Assembly: GCF_003173575.1 (NCBI RefSeq)
Contig: NZ_QGNY01000001.1
Location: forward strand, 248,001 to 312,000
Source: Pedobacter paludis
Lineage (GTDB): Bacteria > Bacteroidota > Bacteroidia > Sphingobacteriales > Sphingobacteriaceae
DNA length: 64,000 nucleotides
Direction: 5' to 3'
Below are positions 32,063 to 40,783 of this stretch, piece after piece (the stretch's first letter is position 1; each line of letters begins with the position of its first letter). Made by a program: the position numbers and the translations under genes. The notes under the pieces were generated by a model. It worked only from the letters and a program-made list of their open reading frames with translations, had not been told where the DNA came from and did no database searches.

Positions 32063-33132
32063 GTATTGAAATAAAATATAAACCAGAATTGCCAAAAACC
32101 GAACAGCCGATTATTATTATTGGTGCCGGCGGAATAGTTGCAGATGCACATTTACCAGCTTATAAATTGGCAGGTTTTAAGGTTCATGGCATAGTAAACA
32201 GAACAAAAGAAAGAGCGCAGAAACTGGCAGATCAGTTTGGAATTGCAAATGTTTATGATTCGGTTGATGAAGCGGTTAAACTGGCACCCGAAAATGTAGT
32301 GTATGATTTAACCATCATGCCCGAGCAATACATAGAAAACTTAAAAAAATTGCCAAATGGAAGTGCTGTCTTAATTCAGAAGCCAATGGGCGATAATTTT
32401 GAGCAGGCCAAAGAAATTTTGGCTTTGTGTAAAGAGCGGAATTTTAAAGCTGCCATTAATTTTCAGTTGCGTTTTGCACCATTTGTAAGCGCTGCAAAAT
32501 ATTTGATTGACGCAGGTTTAATCGGAGAACTTTATGATATGGAAGTTCGGGTGACCATTAAAACACCTTGGGAAATTTTTCCACATGTAATCGTTCATCC
32601 TAGACTGGAAATCCAGTACCATAGCATTCATTATGTAGATTTGATCCGTTCTTTTTTGGGTAATCCGAACAGCGTATTGGCTAAAACATTAAAACACCCG
32701 GCCAAAAATTTATCATCGTCTCGTTCTACCATCCTGTTCGATTATGGAGATACCGTGCATGCAGTAATCAATACCAATCACGATCATGATTTTGGGCCCA
32801 ACCATCAAGAAAGTTATATCAAATGGGAGGGAACAAAAGGCGCAATTGTTGCAAAGATTGGTTTGCTCATGGATTATCCTCATGGCGTTCCTGATGTTTT
32901 TGAATATTGTATTTTAGAGGATGGAAAATCACCAGAATGGCAAACAGTTCAATTGGAAGGCTCTTGGTTTCCAGAAGCATTTATTGGGACCATGTCTAAT
33001 TTGATGCGTTTTAAAGAAGGATCTGATGATATTTTGCATACCAGTGTTGAAGATGTTATCAGTACAATGGCAGTTGTAGAAAGTGCTTATCAATCGAGTG
33101 ATATTGGAGGGGTAAAGCCTCTCCCTGTGTAA
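32059..33132 (+). CDS. Gfo/Idh/MocA family oxidoreductase in the CoA-transferase operon
   Basis: 357 residues, cytosolic. The Rossmann motif is IIIGAGGIVADAHLPAYKLAGFKVHG (about 18-43 region), with QKPMG replacing the usual EKP at about 108-112. The substrate domain includes INFQLRFAPFVSAAKYLIDAGLIGELY and HYVDLIRSFLG. It overlaps the binding-protein gene upstream by ATGA. The last residues, VKPLPV, are encoded by the start of a family H repeat, so its native C-terminus may have been altered. It probably oxidises or reduces a sugar-type hydroxyl before or after CoA activation; the order of steps is not known. Confidence 0.87.
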   Translation: MSIEIKYKPELPKTEQPIIIIGAGGIVADAHLPAYKLAGFKVHGIVNRTKERAQKLADQFGIANVYDSVDEAVKLAPENVVYDLTIMPEQYIENLKKLPNGSAVLIQKPMGDNFEQAKEILALCKERNFKAAINFQLRFAPFVSAAKYLIDAGLIGELYDMEVRVTIKTPWEIFPHVIVHPRLEIQYHSIHYVDLIRSFLGNPNSVLAKTLKHPAKNLSSSRSTILFDYGDTVHAVINTNHDHDFGPNHQESYIKWEGTKGAIVAKIGLLMDYPHGVPDVFEYCILEDGKSPEWQTVQLEGSWFPEAFIGTMSNLMRFKEGSDDILHTSVEDVISTMAVVESAYQSSDIGGVKPLPV

Positions 33133-33180
33133 GGAAGTGAGATAGGCTGGGTCGGTAAATCCCTCTCCAAAAGAGAGGGA
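33106..33180. repeat. Family H repeat overlapping the Gfo/Idh 3' end
   Basis: GGAGGGGTAAAGCCTCTCCC at the left and CCCTCTCCAAAAGAGAGGG at the right. The left arm supplies the last codons and stop of the Gfo/Idh gene. Confidence 0.72.
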
Positions 33181-33271
33181 AACAAAGGCAGTAAGTAAAA
33201 CCCATTGCAAAATCAGTGATCAATTGGGGTTAAGTAAATAAAAAACTGGGTTAGAAGTAGCCACTTTGTAA

Positions 33272-33337
33272 TCCTCTCCTTTGGAGAGGAAGTGCAGAAA
33301 AGCTGTTTTACCAAAAACATTTAATAAGGAGAGGCTT
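33272..33337. repeat. Family H repeat upstream of the MaoC gene
   Basis: CCTCTCCTTTGGAGAGGAAG is a short hairpin, and AAGGAGAGGCTT at its far end lies directly before the MaoC ATG. The latter acts as a strong SD-like sequence. Confidence 0.7.
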
Positions 33338-33784
33338 ATGTATTTTAAATCAACATTTTTTGAGGATTACCAATTACAGGAAAAACGTGTAACCTTGGGC
33401 AGAACCATAACAGAAACAGATTTTGTCGTTCATGCTGGCCATACAGGAGATTTTTTTCCGCATCATATGGATGCAGAATGGTGTGCCACGCAACCTTTCA
33501 AACAGCGTATTGCCCACGGAACAATGATTTTTAGCATAGGAATTGGTCTGACGGCATCCGAAATCAATCCAGAAGCGATGTCAAAAGGCTACGATAAACT
33601 GCGTTTTGTAAAACCAGTTTTTATTGGCGACACCATTCACTCCGAAATTTCGATTTCTGAAAAAGGTGATAGCAAAAGACCTGAATACGGAACCGTAACC
33701 GAACACGTAGAAATTATCAATCAACATGGCGAAGTCGTTTTAGTATGCGACCATCTGTTGGTTGTAAAGAAAAAAATTCATTAG
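33338..33784 (+). CDS. MaoC-like hotdog-fold enoyl/hydroxyacyl-CoA hydratase
   Basis: 148 residues from the ATG at 33338, chosen over an in-frame start at 33281 because the latter lies in repeat DNA and AAGGAGAGG sits just before this ATG. The hydratase signature is [14 protein letters not shown], with Asp38 and His43 as the likely catalytic pair, then QRIAHGTM, typical of R-specific hydratases and mesaconyl-CoA-type enzymes. It should add or remove water from a CoA thioester, which fits the two CoA-transferases upstream. It stands between them and a fucose-permease-like transporter. The substrate is unknown. Confidence 0.88.
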   Translation: MYFKSTFFEDYQLQEKRVTLGRTITETDFVVHAGHTGDFFPHHMDAEWCATQPFKQRIAHGTMIFSIGIGLTASEINPEAMSKGYDKLRFVKPVFIGDTIHSEISISEKGDSKRPEYGTVTEHVEIINQHGEVVLVCDHLLVVKKKIH

Positions 33785-33855
33785 TCAGGGCTTCTAATGA
33801 GCCATTGAACACCTGAACTAATAACTATAGAACCACTGAATAAAAAACCAAATAT

Positions 33856-35145
33856 ATGAACCACAATCAACCAGAAATTATTACCGCTGATGAAAAACCA
33901 TCAGGTAAAAGCTATCTTTTGCCTTTCATATTGGTTATAAGTCTATTTTTCCTTTGGGGAATGGCGCATAACTTAGATTCAATTTTAATTCCACACTTAA
34001 AAAAGGCTTGTAATTTAAATAACAGACAATCTACATTAATTGATACTTCTGTATTTTTCGCCTATTTTTTAATGGCAATTCCTGCCGGAATGATTTTAAA
34101 ACGTTTTGGTTACAAAGCAAGTATGATTACAGGCTTATTGGTTTTCGCTAGTGGAGCATTTTTGTTTGTTCCTGCCGCTAATTCGCTTTCCTATATTACC
34201 TTTTTAATCGCTTTATTTATCATTGGCTGTGGATTAACAATTTTGGAAACATCAGCAAATCCATACGCAGCAGTTTTGGGCGATCCAGCCAAGGCAACTA
34301 GCAGATTAAATTTGGCAGCATCTTTTAACGGTTTAGCTGCAATGATTGCACCGTTAGTGGGATCATTATTCATTCTGTCGGGAAAATCGCATACTAAAGA
34401 GCAATTAACCGCAATGACTGAAACGACTAGATCAGCATATTTCTTAGAAGAGGCTTCATCCGTAAAAATGCCATATATCATTTTAGGCTTAGTTCTAGTC
34501 ACAATAGCAGTTATATTCTATTTTAGTCGTTTGCCTGAAATAAAAACCCAAAGCATAGATGGAGAAGCAAAAGGCAGTTTTTTCGGAGCTTTGCGTCACA
34601 AACATTTACGCTGGGCAGTAGTTGCACAGTTTTTTTATGTTGGTGCTCAAGTTTGTGTAACAAGCTTTTTTATTAGAATGGCTCAGCAAGGCGGTGGATT
34701 TGATGAGAAAACTGCAGCGTATTACTTAGCCATTTATGGGTTTTTATTTACTGCGGGCCGTTTTGCGGGCACAGCGCTGATGCAGTTTATTTGCTCTCAC
34801 AAACTATTGGCTATTTATGCCGCTATCTCGGTATTGCTATGCTGTGTTGCTATTTTTGGTCAAGGTTCGTATGTGGTATATGCATTAGGTGCAATTGGTT
34901 TTTTTATGTCAATTATGTTTCCTACAATCTTTGGACTTGGTATAGAAGGAATTGGTGACGATACCAAACCAGGTTCTTCTTGGTTAATTATGTCAATTGT
35001 AGGGGGCGCTATTTTACCATATGGCATGGGAACTTTAATAGATATGTATGGTGATAACATTCAAATTGGCTACAGCATTCCATTGGTTTGTTTTTTAATC
35101 ATACTATTTTTCGGGGTAAAAGGTTACAAGATCGCACATAAATAA
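33856..35145 (+). CDS. fucP: MFS sugar:H+ symporter of the FucP type
   Basis: 429 residues with 12 predicted membrane helices. Signature stretches are LFFLWGMAHNLDSILIPHLK (about 33-52), FAYFLMAIPAGMILKRFGYK and CGLTILETSANPYAAVLGDP, all typical of the FucP/GluP family of L-fucose and related sugar symporters. The substrate could be L-fucose, L-galactose, rhamnose or another deoxysugar; the symbol is by family only. It lies 71 nt after the MaoC gene, so it may feed the CoA-transferase module, and 90 nt before the GH106 gene, with a family E hairpin between them. Confidence 0.82.
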   Translation: MNHNQPEIITADEKPSGKSYLLPFILVISLFFLWGMAHNLDSILIPHLKKACNLNNRQSTLIDTSVFFAYFLMAIPAGMILKRFGYKASMITGLLVFASGAFLFVPAANSLSYITFLIALFIIGCGLTILETSANPYAAVLGDPAKATSRLNLAASFNGLAAMIAPLVGSLFILSGKSHTKEQLTAMTETTRSAYFLEEASSVKMPYIILGLVLVTIAVIFYFSRLPEIKTQSIDGEAKGSFFGALRHKHLRWAVVAQFFYVGAQVCVTSFFIRMAQQGGGFDEKTAAYYLAIYGFLFTAGRFAGTALMQFICSHKLLAIYAAISVLLCCVAIFGQGSYVVYALGAIGFFMSIMFPTIFGLGIEGIGDDTKPGSSWLIMSIVGGAILPYGMGTLIDMYGDNIQIGYSIPLVCFLIILFFGVKGYKIAHK

Positions 35146-35151
35146 TTTAAA

Positions 35152-35224
35152 CACCACAAAGAGCACTAAGAAAAATAATAGTTTATATGGTGCATAATCT
35201 TGGTGTCTTTGTGACTAAGTGGTA
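35152..35224. repeat. Family E inverted repeat
   Basis: Left arm ACCACAAAGAGCACTAAG, right arm CTTGGTGTCTTTGTGACTAA GTGGT. This is the intergenic form of the element that lies inside the coding regions at 23717 and 42368. Confidence 0.85.
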
Positions 35225-35235
35225 AAAGAATAAAA

Positions 35236-38200
35236 ATGAACTCTAGGTTTAGAAAAATATTTACGTTGATTTTGTTGATGAACATTGCCTCTTCAACGGT
35301 TTTTGCGCAACAAAATGATAATGCTAAACCATGGGTTTTTTGGTATTGGGTTCAGGCTGGAGTTTCTAAAGCCGGAATTACCGCCGATTTAGAAGCGATG
35401 AAATCAAATGGCGTTGGTGGTGCTTATTTAATGACCATCAAAGGAAGTGATGCATCAAGTCCAGCTTTATATGCTAACCCTTCCGAACAACTTACACCAC
35501 AATGGTGGGACATGGTAAAGTTTTCCATGCAGGAAGCCAAACGCTTAAACTTAAAAATGGGTATGCATGTCAGTGATGGCTTTGCACTCGCCGGAGGGCC
35601 GTGGATTACGCCCGAACTTTCTATGCAAAAAGTAGTTTCCTCTAAAACGTATATAAATGGTTCTACAAAGTCTAAGATTGTGTTGCCTAAACCACCATCA
35701 AGGGAAGGATTTTATAAAGATATCGCAGTTTATGCCTATCCATCGCCAGTTGGCACAGGTGTTTCAACCTCAACAAATGTTCCTAAAGTAACATCAAGCA
35801 ACGGCACAGATGCTAGCGGTTTAGTTGTTGATGGTAATAAAAAGAATTTCGCTTCGAATGAACCTTGCTGGATTCAATACGAGTTTGAAAAAGCCTTTAC
35901 CTGTCGTTCAATTTTAATTAAAACCTCTGGAAACAATTATCAAGCACAACGTCTGGCCATTGAAGTCAGTAACGATGGAAAAAACTTTCGTTCGGTGGGT
36001 AGATTGGAACCGCCAAGGCACGGCTGGCAAGATAATGATGTAGATGTAACGCACAGCATTGTACCTACAACTGCCAAATATTTTAGGTTTTTATACAATA
36101 AAGCGGGTTCTGAACCAGGGGCTGAAGATTTAGACAATGCCAAGTGGAAACCATCTTTAAAAATTGTAAATCTTCAATTATCTAGCGAAGCTGCAATAAA
36201 CCAATTTGAAGGCAAAAACGGCTCTGTCTGGAGAATCAGTAAGAGAAGTACCGAGTTGCAATTGCCAAAAGATTTATGCATTCCATTGAATAAAATTGTT
36301 AATCTAACTTCAAAGTTGAAAGCTGATGGCAGTTTGGATTGGGTTGCGCCTGCCGGAAATTGGACCATCTTAAGAATTGGTCATACTTCAACAGGTCAGA
36401 AAAATGCAACAGGAGGTGCCGGAATGGGATTGGAGTGCGACAAATTCAATACTGAGGCCATTAAACTTCAATTTAAAAATTGGTATGGCAAAGCGATCGA
36501 GAAAATTGGTCCAGATTTAGCCAAAAATGTATTAACCACCTTTCATGTAGATAGTTGGGAATGTGGAAGTCAAAATTGGTCGGAAAACTTTAAAGCAGAG
36601 TTCTTAAAGCGCCGGGGATATGATTTAACGCCCTATTTACCAATCATGACGGGTTTACCTGTTCAAAGTGCCCAGGTTTCTGAAAGTTTCTTGTATGATG
36701 TTCGCAAAACGATCTCCGAGTTGGTTGTAGATCAATTTTACAAAACACTGGCAACTTTGGCTAAAGAAAAGGGTGTAACATTTACGGCAGAAAGTGTAGC
36801 GCCAACCATGATGAGCGATGGTTTAATGCATTATAAAACCGTAGACATTCCAATGGGAGAGTTTTGGTTGAATAGCCCAACTCATGATAAACCGAATGAT
36901 ATGCTGGATGCCATTTCTGGCGCACATATTTATGGGAAAAACATTGTTCAAGCTGAGGCTTTTACCACTGTTCGCATGGATTGGAACGAAAGTCCGGTAA
37001 ATATGAAAACCTTGCAAGACAGAAACTATGCACTAGGAATAAACAAACTGGTTTATCATGTTTTTACGCATAATCCTTGGATGGATCGAAAACCGGGAAT
37101 GACCTTAGATGGGGTTGGGTTATATTTTCAACGCGATCAAACTTGGTGGAAATTGGGCAAAGCATGGATCGACTATGCAGAAAGATGCCAAAATCTGTTG
37201 CAACAAGGTAAACCTGTTGTAGATATAGCTGTTTTTACTGGCGAAGAATTGCCTCGTCGTTCTGTATTGCCAGATCGATTGGTTTCCACTTTACCTGGAC
37301 TTTTTGGTTCTGATGTTGTTGATGCTGAGAAGAAACGCTTAGCAAATGTAGGCGAGCCTTTAAGACAAATTCCTGCAGGTGTTACACATTCAGCCAACAT
37401 GGCCGACCCAGAAAATTGGGTAAATCCGCTACATGGTTATGCTTACGATAGTTTTAATCCCGATGTTTTGAGCACTGCAAAGGTTAAAAATGGGGAAGTG
37501 GTATTTGCGAGTGGCGCAACGTATAAAGTACTGGTTATTCCGGGCGACATGAAAATGAACCCAAATTACCATTACATGAGCTATCAAACTGTTAAGAAAT
37601 TATTGGAATTGGTTAAAGCTGGAGCTAATGTTATTGTTGGAGATAAGCCTTTATATCAAAATGGATTAAAGAAAGTAAATGCTGCTGAATTTTATTCAAC
37701 CGTTAATGAGATTTGGTCTAATAATTTTTATAAACTTAATAATGATCATAATCCCGTTTTAATAAAAGTTGTAGATAAAGGCAATTTATTTAAAGCACCC
37801 TTTAACGGATCTAATCTAAAGCTAGCAGGAATTGAACCCGATTTTTACGCTGTAGAAAATGGTCAAATTTCTGAGCCGATCTTGTATGCTAAAAACGTTG
37901 CCTATACGCACAGAAAAACTAACGATAAAGATATTTACTTTATTTCTAACCAAATAGATAAAGAAAGAGATATTAGATTGTCTTTTAGAATGAAGGGTAA
38001 AGTCCCAGTGATGTATGATGCTGTAAGTGATCAAACCAGTGAATTAAAAGATTGGTCTTCATTTAATGGTCGAACTGTTTTCAATATAAATTTGAAACCG
38101 AATCAATCGTTATTTGTAATATTTGAAACGCCAACGAAAGAAACAAAATACAGTAAGGGCAAAAACTGGAAAACCTTTAAAAATGCGTACAATCTTTCTT

Positions 38201-38664
38201 TCGATTGGCAGGTGCAGTTTGATAAAGCTTATGGCGGACCAGAAAAACCGGTGGAGTTTAAAACCTTAACCGATTGGACTTTAAATGCCGATAGTACAAT
38301 TAAATATTACTCTGGTGAAGCCGTTTATACCAAAAAATTCAATTTCATCAATTCCGGAGCAGAAAAGATTTGGATTGATTTGGGCAGTTTTTCAAACATC
38401 GCCGAAGTAAAAATTAATGGCAATTCTTGCGGTATTTTATGGACAGCACCTTATGAACTCGAAATTGGTAATTACTTAATCAATGGAGATAATTCCATCA
38501 GCATTACCGTTGCAAATACCTGGGCTAACCGTTTAATTGGTGATGGTAAATTGCCTGTAAATAAAAGAATTACAAATACAACAGCGCCATTTCGCTTAGA
38601 AGGAAAACCCTTAAATCAGGCAGGATTACTAGGTCCAATTTGGATTAAAATAGAAGATAAATAA
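35236..38664 (+). CDS. GH106 alpha-L-rhamnosidase, secreted
   Basis: 1142 residues; the signal peptide ends about residue 25 (TVFAQ). The GH106 opening KPWVFWYWVQAGVSKAGITADLEAM and GVGGAYLM are clear, followed by the TIM-barrel part with HVSDGFALAGGPWITPE. A discoidin-like domain (about 215-300, WIQYEFEKAFTCRSILI...) and C-terminal beta-domains (WIDLGSFSNIAEVKING) complete the usual layout. GH106 enzymes remove alpha-L-rhamnose by inversion, in RG-II and other pectic chains. It is the fourth rhamnosidase in the window and starts the second hydrolase block 35.2-44.8 kb. Confidence 0.92.
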   Translation: MNSRFRKIFTLILLMNIASSTVFAQQNDNAKPWVFWYWVQAGVSKAGITADLEAMKSNGVGGAYLMTIKGSDASSPALYANPSEQLTPQWWDMVKFSMQEAKRLNLKMGMHVSDGFALAGGPWITPELSMQKVVSSKTYINGSTKSKIVLPKPPSREGFYKDIAVYAYPSPVGTGVSTSTNVPKVTSSNGTDASGLVVDGNKKNFASNEPCWIQYEFEKAFTCRSILIKTSGNNYQAQRLAIEVSNDGKNFRSVGRLEPPRHGWQDNDVDVTHSIVPTTAKYFRFLYNKAGSEPGAEDLDNAKWKPSLKIVNLQLSSEAAINQFEGKNGSVWRISKRSTELQLPKDLCIPLNKIVNLTSKLKADGSLDWVAPAGNWTILRIGHTSTGQKNATGGAGMGLECDKFNTEAIKLQFKNWYGKAIEKIGPDLAKNVLTTFHVDSWECGSQNWSENFKAEFLKRRGYDLTPYLPIMTGLPVQSAQVSESFLYDVRKTISELVVDQFYKTLATLAKEKGVTFTAESVAPTMMSDGLMHYKTVDIPMGEFWLNSPTHDKPNDMLDAISGAHIYGKNIVQAEAFTTVRMDWNESPVNMKTLQDRNYALGINKLVYHVFTHNPWMDRKPGMTLDGVGLYFQRDQTWWKLGKAWIDYAERCQNLLQQGKPVVDIAVFTGEELPRRSVLPDRLVSTLPGLFGSDVVDAEKKRLANVGEPLRQIPAGVTHSANMADPENWVNPLHGYAYDSFNPDVLSTAKVKNGEVVFASGATYKVLVIPGDMKMNPNYHYMSYQTVKKLLELVKAGANVIVGDKPLYQNGLKKVNAAEFYSTVNEIWSNNFYKLNNDHNPVLIKVVDKGNLFKAPFNGSNLKLAGIEPDFYAVENGQISEPILYAKNVAYTHRKTNDKDIYFISNQIDKERDIRLSFRMKGKVPVMYDAVSDQTSELKDWSSFNGRTVFNINLKPNQSLFVIFETPTKETKYSKGKNWKTFKNAYNLSFDWQVQFDKAYGGPEKPVEFKTLTDWTLNADSTIKYYSGEAVYTKKFNFINSGAEKIWIDLGSFSNIAEVKINGNSCGILWTAPYELEIGNYLINGDNSISITVANTWANRLIGDGKLPVNKRITNTTAPFRLEGKPLNQAGLLGPIWIKIEDK

Positions 38665-38704
38665 ACTAATCGTCATTGGCAAGAAAAATTACATAGCAAG
38701 CAAT

Positions 38705-40732
38705 ATGATTAACAAATTCGCATTCATAATTCTTTTAGCTGCACAATTTAGGGCGGTAAATTCTTACGCTCAGCAAAATGCCTTAACCAATAACGCTGGC
38801 AGTCCGTTTGCAAAATTGCACAGCATAAACATGACGGATGTAACTTGGACAAAAGGCTTTTGGGCTGACCGCTTTAAGGTTGCTACCGAAACGATGGTTC
38901 CAAATATGTGGGCTATTTATAACGATCCCAAAATCAGCCATGCATTTAAAAATTTTGAAATTGCAGCCGGATTAGATACCGGTTCTCATGCTGGGCCGTC
39001 CTTTCACGATGGCGATTTCTACAAAACTTTAGAAGCAATGGCCAGTCTGTACGCTTCTACAAAAGATCCAAAATTAAATGCAATGATGGACCGTGCGATT
39101 GTAGTTATCGCAAAATCGCAACGGGCAGATGGCTATATTTACACCAAGGCAGTGATAGAACAGCGAAAAACCGGATCTAACAATCAATTTCAGGATAGAT
39201 TGAGTTTTGAAGCTTATAACATTGGTCATTTAATGACGGCCGCCTGTGTGCATTATCGAGCTACCGGCAAAACAACATTATTAAATGTTGCAAAAAAAGC
39301 AACCGAATATCTGTATAATTTCTATAAAACAGCATCGCCAACTTTGGCTAGAAATGCCATTTGTCCCTCGCATTATATGGGTGTAATAGAAATGTATCGC
39401 ACCACAAAAGAACCCAGATATTTAGAGTTGGCCAAGCATTTAATTGCTATAAAAGGTAAAATTGATGATGGAACAGATGATAACCAAGATCGAATTCCTT
39501 TCTTGAAACAAACCAAAGCAACTGGGCATGCCGTTAGGGCAAGTTATTTATATGCCGGTGTAGCAGATTTATATTCAGAAACGGGGAACGATAGTTTGAT
39601 GAATTCCCTAAACTTAATGTGGAATGATGTAAATGATCATAAAATGTACATTACAGGTGGTTTAGGATCTCTTTATGATGGCACCTCGCCGGATGGAACA
39701 TCTTATAATCCGAATGATGTTCAGAAAATTCACCAAGCCTTTGGAAGAGATTACCAACTGCCAAATTTTACTGCACATAATGAAACCTGCGCAAATATTG
39801 GCAATGTACTTTGGAACTGGAGAATGTTACAAGTAACTGGCAACGCAAAATATGCCGATGTAATGGAATTGGCTCTGCACAATAGCGTGTTATCTGGCAT
39901 TAGCCTTAATGGCAAAAACTTTTTATACACCAATCCTTTGGCACAGAGTAATAACTTACCTTTTAAACAGCGCTGGTCTAAAGATCGTGTGCCTTACATA
40001 TCTCTGTCTAACTGCTGTCCTCCCAACGTTGTAAGAACCATTGCCGAGGTAAGCGACTATTTATACAGCATATCCGATAAAGGGCTTTGGTTTAATTTGT
40101 ATGGGGGCAATAAAGTAAACACCAAACTGACCAATGGTACTAAAATTAGCCTGGAAGAAATAACTGATTATCCTTGGGATGGAAATATCAAGATCAATAT
40201 AAATGAAAGTGCTAGTCAGGCTTATTCGATGTTTTTCAGAATCCCGGGATGGACTCATGATGCTCAAATTAAGGTTAATGGGAAAGCTGTTGATGCTGAA
40301 ACCACCTCAGGAACTTACACTGAAGTAAACAGAATATGGAAAGCTGGCGATGTGATAGAATTAACATTGCCAATGGAAGCTCAGTTAATAGAATCTAATC
40401 CTTTGGTCGAAGAAAATAGAAATCAGGTCGCGGTAAAGAGAGGCCCAATTGTTTATTGTTTAGAATCTTCAGACTTGCCGGGAAAAAATATTTTCAATGC
40501 TTTTATCCCAACATCTACAAAATTTACAACAGAAAAAATAACAATTGATGGTGCAAATATGATGAGTTTGGTTGGCAATGCTAAAATGACCGACCCTACA
40601 GTTTGGGGAAATTCTCTTTATAGACAAGTAAATAACAGCAACGCAACTACACAGATAAAATTGATTCCTTATTTCGCTTGGGGCAATAGAGGGCATTCAG
40701 AAATGTCGGTTTGGTTGCCAGTGAGCAGGTAA
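38705..40732 (+). CDS. GH127 beta-L-arabinofuranosidase, secreted
   Basis: 675 residues; the signal peptide ends about residue 22 (VNSYAQ). The (alpha/alpha)6 barrel and C-terminal beta-sandwiches fit GH127. The metal/cysteine centre is intact: Glu360 and Cys362 in NETCAN, and Cys437-Cys438 in SNCCPPN. This spacing is close to the Glu338/Cys340/Cys417/Cys418 set of the characterised HypBA1 enzyme, where the first Cys of the pair is the nucleophile. It should release beta-L-arabinofuranose, which the ara operon at 47-51 kb could then use. GH127 also includes aceric-acid-type activities in RG-II loci, so the exact sugar is not certain. Confidence 0.92.
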   Translation: MINKFAFIILLAAQFRAVNSYAQQNALTNNAGSPFAKLHSINMTDVTWTKGFWADRFKVATETMVPNMWAIYNDPKISHAFKNFEIAAGLDTGSHAGPSFHDGDFYKTLEAMASLYASTKDPKLNAMMDRAIVVIAKSQRADGYIYTKAVIEQRKTGSNNQFQDRLSFEAYNIGHLMTAACVHYRATGKTTLLNVAKKATEYLYNFYKTASPTLARNAICPSHYMGVIEMYRTTKEPRYLELAKHLIAIKGKIDDGTDDNQDRIPFLKQTKATGHAVRASYLYAGVADLYSETGNDSLMNSLNLMWNDVNDHKMYITGGLGSLYDGTSPDGTSYNPNDVQKIHQAFGRDYQLPNFTAHNETCANIGNVLWNWRMLQVTGNAKYADVMELALHNSVLSGISLNGKNFLYTNPLAQSNNLPFKQRWSKDRVPYISLSNCCPPNVVRTIAEVSDYLYSISDKGLWFNLYGGNKVNTKLTNGTKISLEEITDYPWDGNIKININESASQAYSMFFRIPGWTHDAQIKVNGKAVDAETTSGTYTEVNRIWKAGDVIELTLPMEAQLIESNPLVEENRNQVAVKRGPIVYCLESSDLPGKNIFNAFIPTSTKFTTEKITIDGANMMSLVGNAKMTDPTVWGNSLYRQVNNSNATTQIKLIPYFAWGNRGHSEMSVWLPVSR

Positions 40733-40741
40733 AATTAAATT

Positions 40742-40769
40742 GTCATTGCGAGGCACGAAGCAATGACGA
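40742..40769. repeat. Collapsed family A element
   Basis: TGTCATTGCGAGGCACGAAG CAATGACGA joins the left arm directly to the last bases of the right arm, as if the middle of a paired element had been deleted. It still has short complementary ends. Confidence 0.8.
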
Positions 40770-40783
40770 CATAACGAGATAAA

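Noticed and set aside
33281..33337. Upstream start for the MaoC gene
   Set aside because: It lies in family H repeat DNA, whereas the ATG at 33338 has a strong SD and matches the family N-terminus.
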